A DNA stretch of 36,405 bases. It comes from Nitrospinota bacterium. GTDB taxonomy: Bacteria > Nitrospinota > Nitrospinia > Nitrospinales > VA-1. The notes beneath the pieces were generated by a model. That model did not search any database and was not told where the DNA came from. It worked only from the letters and a program-made list of their open reading frames with translations. The stretch is from NCBI GenBank assembly GCA_009873635.1, contig WAHY01000001.1, positions 119,514-155,918 on the forward strand, in the 5' to 3' direction. The translations under genes were made by a program, and so were the position numbers. The first letter of the stretch is position 1, and the number at the start of each line of letters is the position of its first letter. Of the stretch, positions 32,069-36,405 are shown in pieces.

Positions 32069-32827
32069 ATGCGAAGCCATGGGCAACACGAGTTCCTTTT
32101 CATACTGTTAGGGGCCAGCAATCTTGCTCGGGGTTACTTTGCTTTGACCCGGCAGCTTTCTCAAAATATATCAAGATGTGAGTTTCTCAACGCGATGGGT
32201 CCGGGCCGTGGCTATTGTGTTGAGAGTGGTATGTTCAATTTCACTTATCCTCCCATCGGTGAATGCCGGATCATGGAAAATGTTGATGTGCAACAGAGTC
32301 GGCGCATTGCGGTTCTGTTAACTGATATTGGCAATGACATTATGTACGGAGTGCCTGAACAGTCTTTGGTAGAATGCTTTGATTCTTTGATTGAAAAATC
32401 CCTTCTATTGAATGCCGAAGTATTTTTAACTTCCATCCATGTGGATGTTCGCCAAGATATGGGAAGGGAAACATTTAAATTATTGAAGGGCATATTTTAT
32501 CCAAACAGTTCGGTGACCTATGACAAGGCAGATCTCGCAGTGAAAACAATAAATAAATACATAGAGGATAAATCAATTCAGAATGAACGAGTGCATTTAG
32601 TAAGTGGGCTGGGTGTCTATTGCGGTATGGATAAAATTCACTACAACCTGTTTAAAAGTCATTTTGCCTGGTTGCGTGTTGCCAATGTAATGCTAAAGGA
32701 GCTGGGAGTGACATCTTCAAGAAATATTGGGATGGGAACCATGGCGGTTTCATTATGTAAAAACCTGAACCGTTTGATCACATCTGATATGTTCAAAATC
32801 ATGAAAAAGCCAGAAGGTTTTTATTAA
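32069..32827 (+). CDS. SGNH/GDSL-hydrolase-like protein
   Basis: A 252-residue protein with no signal peptide. The four SGNH blocks can be traced: Ser17 in LLGASNLARG (block I), Gly in NAMGPGRGYC (block II), Asn89 in TDIGNDIMYG (block III), and Asp188-x-x-His191 in GMDKIHYN (block V). This suggests an esterase or acyl/acetyl hydrolase. Block I is GASN rather than the usual GDS(L/N), so the Asp before the nucleophile is replaced by Ala. The substrate is unknown. It lies 9 bases after the retropepsin gene and is probably co-transcribed; a PlsC acyltransferase follows after 71 bases, a context hinting at lipid or surface acyl chemistry. Confidence 0.65.
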   Translation: MRSHGQHEFLFILLGASNLARGYFALTRQLSQNISRCEFLNAMGPGRGYCVESGMFNFTYPPIGECRIMENVDVQQSRRIAVLLTDIGNDIMYGVPEQSLVECFDSLIEKSLLLNAEVFLTSIHVDVRQDMGRETFKLLKGIFYPNSSVTYDKADLAVKTINKYIEDKSIQNERVHLVSGLGVYCGMDKIHYNLFKSHFAWLRVANVMLKELGVTSSRNIGMGTMAVSLCKNLNRLITSDMFKIMKKPEGFY

Positions 32828-32898
32828 TAGTTTTTGCAGAGTGTATTAAAAACTGAGTATCAAATATTAGTGAACATTTTTTATTCCAGGGTTAATTC

Positions 32899-33645
32899 AT
32901 GGGATATTGTTTCGCCATCATTCGGATTGGAATTTATTCCATAGTATTTTTGGTGTTTGTGGTCATAGGAATCTGCGTGCATGTTTTGTTTTTTATGTCG
33001 CCGCCTAAGCTTTTAAAGTGGATCGCTTTTTTCACACAATTATGGGCCCGGGTGACCTGTAAGGTTTTAAACACACAGGTTCGGATTGAGGGGGATACTT
33101 CCATAAAACCCGGATCATTGATTGTTGCCAACCATGTTGGATCGCCAGATATATATGTGTTAAGTGCCAGTTTTAAAGGGTTTTTTGTGTCCAAATCGGA
33201 GATTGCCGAATGGCCTTTTCTAGGTTGGCTTGTGAGATTGGGGAAGACCGTTTTTGCAGACCGGAGCAAACGTTATCAAGTCAAAGCTCTTATTAGGGAA
33301 ATTGAACAGCGTTTAAAGAGTGAACAGTCTGTAATACTTTTTCCAGAAGCCCAGGCAACGGAAGGAAAAGATGTGATTCCCTTCAAATCCGCAGTTTTCG
33401 AGGCAGCCGTTCTTGCCGACCGGCCCGTGGTACCCATAGAGATTCACTACCATGATGGACATGAGCCAACAATTGCATTTTATGGAGACAGTTTCATCCG
33501 CCATATTACTGAATTGCTCAAGGCGCCCGGGCTTTTAGCAACGGTAACAGTCTTGCCGCAAATTCCACCGGGACCGAAAAGGCAGGCTCTGGCGACAAAA
33601 AGCTATCAGGCCATTCGTGATAGACATGATCGCTGGGAAGCTTAG
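32899..33645 (+). CDS. 1-acyl-glycerol-3-phosphate acyltransferase-like protein (PlsC family)
   Basis: A 248-residue membrane-bound acyltransferase. An N-terminal hydrophobic segment (~8-33) is followed by the catalytic H(X4)D motif NHVGSPD (His79, Asp84), the block II region FVSKSEIAEWPFLGWLVRLG, block III FPEAQATEGKDVIPFKSAVF and block IV VVPIEIHY. In most PlsC proteins block III reads FPEGTRS; here it is FPEAQAT, a variation in the glycerol-phosphate-binding motif. The PFKSAVF ending is like that of OlsA-type lyso-ornithine-lipid acyltransferases, so the acceptor may not be lysophosphatidic acid. Confidence 0.85.
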   Translation: MGYCFAIIRIGIYSIVFLVFVVIGICVHVLFFMSPPKLLKWIAFFTQLWARVTCKVLNTQVRIEGDTSIKPGSLIVANHVGSPDIYVLSASFKGFFVSKSEIAEWPFLGWLVRLGKTVFADRSKRYQVKALIREIEQRLKSEQSVILFPEAQATEGKDVIPFKSAVFEAAVLADRPVVPIEIHYHDGHEPTIAFYGDSFIRHITELLKAPGLLATVTVLPQIPPGPKRQALATKSYQAIRDRHDRWEA

Positions 33646-33745
33646 ATTGAACGAGCAGGTTTTTTTTATGATGGACATTAAAATCAAAATGACGTTAGAT
33701 TAGACCACGCTCGGTGGTAAGGAAAACAAGATAGAATAAATTTCG

Positions 33746-33760
33746 GTGGAGATACTCCAC
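33746..33760 (+). repeat. Perfect 6-base hairpin before the carbonic anhydrase gene
   Basis: GTGGAG (33746-33751) and CTCCAC (33755-33760) with a 3-base loop, 6 bases before the AAAGGA ribosome site. The first GTG of the hairpin is an in-frame but unlikely start. A smaller stem, ACCAC/GTGGT (33704-33708 and 33714-33718), precedes it. Confidence 0.5.
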
Positions 33761-33778
33761 TTTTGCAAAGGATTCGAA

Positions 33779-34285
33779 ATGATTCATTCATTTAAAGGAA
33801 AAAACCCAGAGATTGATGACTCTTCTCTGGTTGTGGAAAGCGCGCAGGTCATCGGTGATGTGAAAATTGGTGAAGAGAGTAGTGTGTGGTTCAATGCTGT
33901 AATACGTGGCGATGTCAATCATATCCAGATAGGCAAGCGTACAAACATTCAGGATGGATGTGTCCTGCATGTTGCCCGTAAGACTCTGCCGCTGGTTATT
34001 GGAGATGAAGTGACTGTGGGTCATAACGTCACGTTGCACGCCTGCACCATTGAGTCGCAATGTCTCATTGGAATGGGCGCGATTGTTATGGACGGTGCGG
34101 AAGTAGGAACGCAATCCATTGTAGGCGCCGGTTCCCTCGTGACCCCTGACACGAAGATTCCGCCTAAAAGCCTGGTGTTGGGATCGCCGGCAAAAGTTAA
34201 AAGGGAACTGACGGAAGAAGAAATTCGCGGTATTCGTGAATCGGCGGCCAATTATGTCGGCGATATTGAAACTTATTTGGATTAA
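33779..34285 (+). CDS. Gamma-class carbonic anhydrase family protein
   Basis: A 168-residue left-handed beta-helix protein (YrdA/PaaY/CamH type). Hexapeptide repeats run through VVESAQVIGDVKIGEESSVW, IRGDVNHIQIGKRTNIQDGC and MDGAEVGTQSIVGAGSLVTP. The three zinc His ligands are His64 (CVLHVA), His82 and His87 (VGHNVTLHAC). The acidic loop holding the proton-shuttle Glu of archaeal Cam is not seen, so activity is uncertain; proteins of this type may be active carbonic anhydrases or bind other ligands. ATG 33779 is chosen over GTG 33746 because AAAGGA (33767-33772) is 6 bases upstream. The next gene starts 5 bases after its stop. Confidence 0.9.
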   Translation: MIHSFKGKNPEIDDSSLVVESAQVIGDVKIGEESSVWFNAVIRGDVNHIQIGKRTNIQDGCVLHVARKTLPLVIGDEVTVGHNVTLHACTIESQCLIGMGAIVMDGAEVGTQSIVGAGSLVTPDTKIPPKSLVLGSPAKVKRELTEEEIRGIRESAANYVGDIETYLD

Positions 34286-34290
34286 TACTG

Positions 34291-35145
34291 ATGGCTGAAT
34301 GTGCTGCGGTCCCAATAGCGGTGATTGGAGGCAGTGGGGCCTACCATCTTCTAACCTCAGAGGCTCTTGGCAAAGAAAAGGGGTGTGATGTTTTTGAAAC
34401 CCCATATGGAAAAAGCGCACCCATTCATCGTTTCAGTTTTGAAGGCTTGGAGTTTTTATTCTTATCCCGACATGGAGAAACGGATTATTCCCTCACTGCT
34501 CCTTTTGTCAATTACCGGGCTAACATTCATGCATTAAAACAATGCGGGGTTGAGCGGGTGATTTCCTGGTCCGGGCCTGGAATCATCAATACGGTTTTCA
34601 AGCCGGGAGATTTTGTTGTACCGCATGACATCATTGATGAAACGAGAAACCGGGAAACCACTTTTTTTAAAGATACAGGTGTCGGATTCATCCGCATGAA
34701 CGAACCTTTTTGTCCGCAGATCGCTGAAACCTTGCACGATATTCTGCACTCCAGCGGACTGCCCCACCATGATAAAGCGGTTTATGCCTGCACCGAAGGC
34801 CCGCGATTGGAAACCCCGGCGGAGATAAAAAAACTGCGCCTGCTGGGTGCTGACCTTGTGGGAATGACCCTGGCTCCGGAGGCTTTTCTGGCCCGGGAAA
34901 TGGAAATATGTTACACACCTTTTTGCTACCTGACCAACTATGCAGAAGGAGTAAAACCTCGAAAGTTTAAAAAAGGGGAACTGTTTGAGGGGATGCAAAC
35001 TGAAGAAGAAAAGAAGAACGTTGATCTTGCAATACAAAACTTTCCTCGGTTGATTAACAAGGTTTTTGAAAGTTTGGAAGGAACCCCACGTACCTGCGAT
35101 TGTCCCGAAGCCATGCGTCGCTATAAAGATAAGGGAATGATTTAG
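34291..35145 (+). CDS. S-methyl-5'-thioadenosine phosphorylase / purine nucleoside phosphorylase family (MTAP)
   Basis: A 284-residue cytoplasmic phosphorylase that would split methylthioadenosine (or a purine nucleoside) with phosphate. The family pattern is complete: VIGGSGAYHLL at the N-terminus, FLSRHGETDY (phosphate-binding RHG), NYRANIHALK, KPGDFVVPHDIIDETRNRET, CTEGPRLETPAEIKKLRLLG and GMTLAPEAFLAREMEICYTP with TNYAEG. The base-contacting region reads SGPGII where typical MTAP has a GSL-type segment, and the family DQFID becomes HDIID, so specificity is uncertain. No other methionine-salvage genes are visible. It is probably co-transcribed with the carbonic anhydrase gene. Confidence 0.88.
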   Translation: MAECAAVPIAVIGGSGAYHLLTSEALGKEKGCDVFETPYGKSAPIHRFSFEGLEFLFLSRHGETDYSLTAPFVNYRANIHALKQCGVERVISWSGPGIINTVFKPGDFVVPHDIIDETRNRETTFFKDTGVGFIRMNEPFCPQIAETLHDILHSSGLPHHDKAVYACTEGPRLETPAEIKKLRLLGADLVGMTLAPEAFLAREMEICYTPFCYLTNYAEGVKPRKFKKGELFEGMQTEEEKKNVDLAIQNFPRLINKVFESLEGTPRTCDCPEAMRRYKDKGMI

Positions 35146-35335
35146 TAGTAACTATAGAATCAAAAAAGCAAGGTGTTATCTGATTGCCTTCACCTCAGCC
35201 CTATCCTTTCAAGGAAGAGGGTTGGGTTTACGGTACGCCCGTCACCTGAGAAGGAATATAACAATTGCTCTTTAAGCCGGGAGAGGGTTTGCTGGTCTGA
35301 TCAAGCTATTGCCAGTTGCCTCCCTCGCTAGAGGG
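35146..35335. other. Convergent intergenic region with GAGGG/CCCTC-rich repeat-like sequence
   Basis: No gene. It contains CCTCAGCCCTATCC, GAAGAGGGTTGGG and GGGAGAGGG, phrases like those of degenerate intergenic repeats built on 'CCCTCTCCC' found in many bacteria. A clean stem, CCCTC (35322-35326) and GAGGG (35331-35335) with loop GCTA, lies directly at the end of the rhodanese gene and may end both convergent transcripts, though no T-run is present. Confidence 0.4.
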
Positions 35336-35626
35336 CTAGTCTGGCCAGGCTTCGTAACCTCCTGTCATACTGTAAACTTCTTTGAATCCGTTTTTTGACA
35401 AGTATTCGGCAGCACCTCTGCTCGAGATGCCATGATAGCAGTAAACGATGAGTGGTTTTTCCTTGTCCGCAGATTCTATATACTCCTGAACATTGCTATC
35501 GTTTAAAGAAAACGCATTGGGAACATGTCCTGAAGCATATGACCCGGGATCTCGAATATCGACAACGTTCGCTGAATCTTCTTCAATCATTTCTTGAGCT
35601 TTGTGAGGATCAATTTCCTTGAACAT
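35336..35626 (-). CDS. glpE: GlpE-like single-domain rhodanese (thiosulfate sulfurtransferase)
   Basis: A 96-residue cytoplasmic sulfurtransferase that would move sulfane sulfur to a thiol or cyanide acceptor. It matches GlpE closely: VVDIRDPGSYASGHVPNAFS, the active-site loop VYCYHGISSRGAAEYL with nucleophile Cys63, and YSMTGGYEAW. An upstream in-frame ATG at 35656 would add 10 residues (MSKLYKGLQI), but it lies directly after a TATATA -10-like element (35657-35666). ATG 35626 has AAAGGA 9 bases before it and matches the normal GlpE N-terminus, so it is preferred. It is divergent from the TPR gene. Confidence 0.9.
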   Translation of the reverse strand: MFKEIDPHKAQEMIEEDSANVVDIRDPGSYASGHVPNAFSLNDSNVQEYIESADKEKPLIVYCYHGISSRGAAEYLSKNGFKEVYSMTGGYEAWPD

Positions 35627-35704
35627 GATTTGCAATCCTTTATAAAGTTTGGACATCTATATATAGGATGTCCCACTTATGAAGAAGTTACAACAAATTA
35701 ATAT

Positions 35705-36382
35705 ATGAATCTGACTGAACTGGAAAATTCATTTAAAACAGCGGAAGAAAATGGTTTGCCTGCTGAAATTCTGGAAACAATTATTCCATTGGCCAATGCT
35801 TATCAGCAGGGACGAAAGTATGATTCAGCTGTGCGATGCATGCGGAATGCGTTGCAGAGGATTCGGGATGATGGGGACACCTGTCAGCAAGCCGTTCTCT
35901 TGACAGCTCTTGGCACTGCCTTCTGGGAAAAGGCTCAACTGCAAAAGGCATTGGATGAGTTTCGTCCCGCACTGGACCTTTTTAAAGAGTCTGGCGAAAA
36001 AATGGGTGAAAGGGCCATTCTTGCGATGGTTGGCATTACTTTCTGGCGGAAATGTGAGTGGAACAGGGCTCTGGAAATTTTTTCAGATTTGTTGAAAGAA
36101 GAGAATGAAATCGCCTTTGATGACAGGTTCCTGTCTCTCCAGGGAGCCCTGGAGAGAGGTGTTGCAATTTTGCGAAACAGGGTGCGTATGGGACGTGAAC
36201 TTCAAGACCCTAAGAAAATACTCCAGCCGCTTTTTTCTTTATCATCCATATATCTTATTTCAGGGGAGCTGGAAGAATTAAATTCTACTTTGAGCGAATC
36301 AATTTCTTTGGCGGATCAATTAGGGGAGAAAGAAATCCTGGATGCCGCACAAGGAATCAGGCAACTGGCATTTCCAACTTGA
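35705..36382 (+). CDS. TPR-repeat protein
   Basis: A 225-residue soluble protein without signal peptide, made of tetratricopeptide-like helical pairs: IIPLANAYQQGRKYDSAVRC, TALGTAFWEKAQLQKALDEF, AMVGITFWRKCEWNRALEIF, and a weaker one around LFSLSSIYLISGELEELNST. A gap of ~45 residues without clear repeats separates the third and fourth. It is probably a protein-interaction scaffold, with no catalytic motif. No ribosome site is obvious before the ATG. The gene ends 23 bases before the window end. Confidence 0.75.
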   Translation: MNLTELENSFKTAEENGLPAEILETIIPLANAYQQGRKYDSAVRCMRNALQRIRDDGDTCQQAVLLTALGTAFWEKAQLQKALDEFRPALDLFKESGEKMGERAILAMVGITFWRKCEWNRALEIFSDLLKEENEIAFDDRFLSLQGALERGVAILRNRVRMGRELQDPKKILQPLFSLSSIYLISGELEELNSTLSESISLADQLGEKEILDAAQGIRQLAFPT

Positions 36383-36405
36383 TCCAGGTGAGCTCATTTT
36401 TGTTA

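Noticed and set aside
33788-34420. 210-residue open frame antisense to the carbonic anhydrase gene
   Set aside because: A shadow of a well-supported hexapeptide-repeat gene; regular repeats on one strand create open frames on the other.
35200-35320. GAGGG/CCCTC-rich region as a mobile element or REP array
   Set aside because: Only one degenerate unit is visible, with imperfect pairing and no transposase; kept only as an intergenic note.
35627-35656. Ten extra N-terminal residues for the rhodanese
   Set aside because: The upstream ATG directly follows a -10-like TATATA and has no ribosome site; the shorter form matches GlpE and has AAAGGA upstream.
1-36405. CRISPR array, tRNA, rRNA, prophage or insertion sequence
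   Set aside because: No regularly spaced repeats, cloverleaf-like sequences, transposase or phage proteins were noticed anywhere in the window.

Overview
The window looks like a chromosomal segment of a Gram-negative bacterium with moderate to low GC. It carries a type IV pilus alignment machinery with outer-membrane secretins, a LapA-type membrane protein, MiaB, NadB, NadD, FtsK and other core genes. The mix of PilMNOPQ-AroB, DUF4124 proteins, a GlpE-like rhodanese and lineage-specific unknowns would fit Nitrospinota or a deltaproteobacterium-like lineage. That placement is inference; no rRNA, tRNA or taxonomic marker was found here. There is no sign of phage, insertion sequence, CRISPR or plasmid genes.

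Layout. 1-1756: the 3' part of a FabF-type ketoacyl synthase, a DUF1318 (YdbL-like) exported protein, and a small convergent unknown gene. 2123-4960: a 483-residue unknown protein convergent with miaB. 5113-15322: the pilus assembly locus, made of an XRE regulator, a possible TTG-start small ORF, a perfect dyad, a good sigma-54 promoter, pilM, pilN, pilO, a DUF2059-PilP fusion, two tandem pilQ secretins, aroB and a DUF4124 protein. 15452-19311: an aldehyde dehydrogenase, a metallo-beta-lactamase-fold protein that seems to start at AUU, and an ADP-ribosylglycohydrolase-fold protein lacking its metal-binding motifs. 19493-22974: an exported Lys/Pro/Ala-rich protein convergent with a minus-strand operon nadD-rsfS-dksA-like-lapA/TPR. 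23059-26119: the major pilin, with TGACAA sites, a sigma-70-like and a sigma-54 promoter upstream and a strong terminator downstream, then a YfhO-type membrane protein. 26146-32827: a cobalamin-binding-protein homologue, nadB (probably leaderless), ftsK, an overlapping DUF4124-retropepsin protein and an SGNH-hydrolase-like protein. 32899-36382: a PlsC acyltransferase, a gamma-class carbonic anhydrase, an MTA phosphorylase-family protein, a GlpE-like rhodanese and a TPR protein.

How the genes work together. The dominant theme is type IV pili. PilM-N-O-P form the inner-membrane to periplasm alignment complex and PilQ is the outer-membrane pore. PilA is the fibre subunit, and its gene lies about 10 kb from the end of the pilQ genes. 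Both pilM and pilA have GG-N10-GC elements ending in TTGCT, so the two units are probably co-regulated by RpoN and an enhancer-binding protein such as PilR. The oddest parts are the fused PilP, the duplicated secretin, the acidic and basic insertions in PilM and PilN, and the regulator/small ORF/dyad module ahead of pilM. No wholly new multi-gene defence or biosynthetic system could be supported; the pilus locus is the best candidate for unusual biology.
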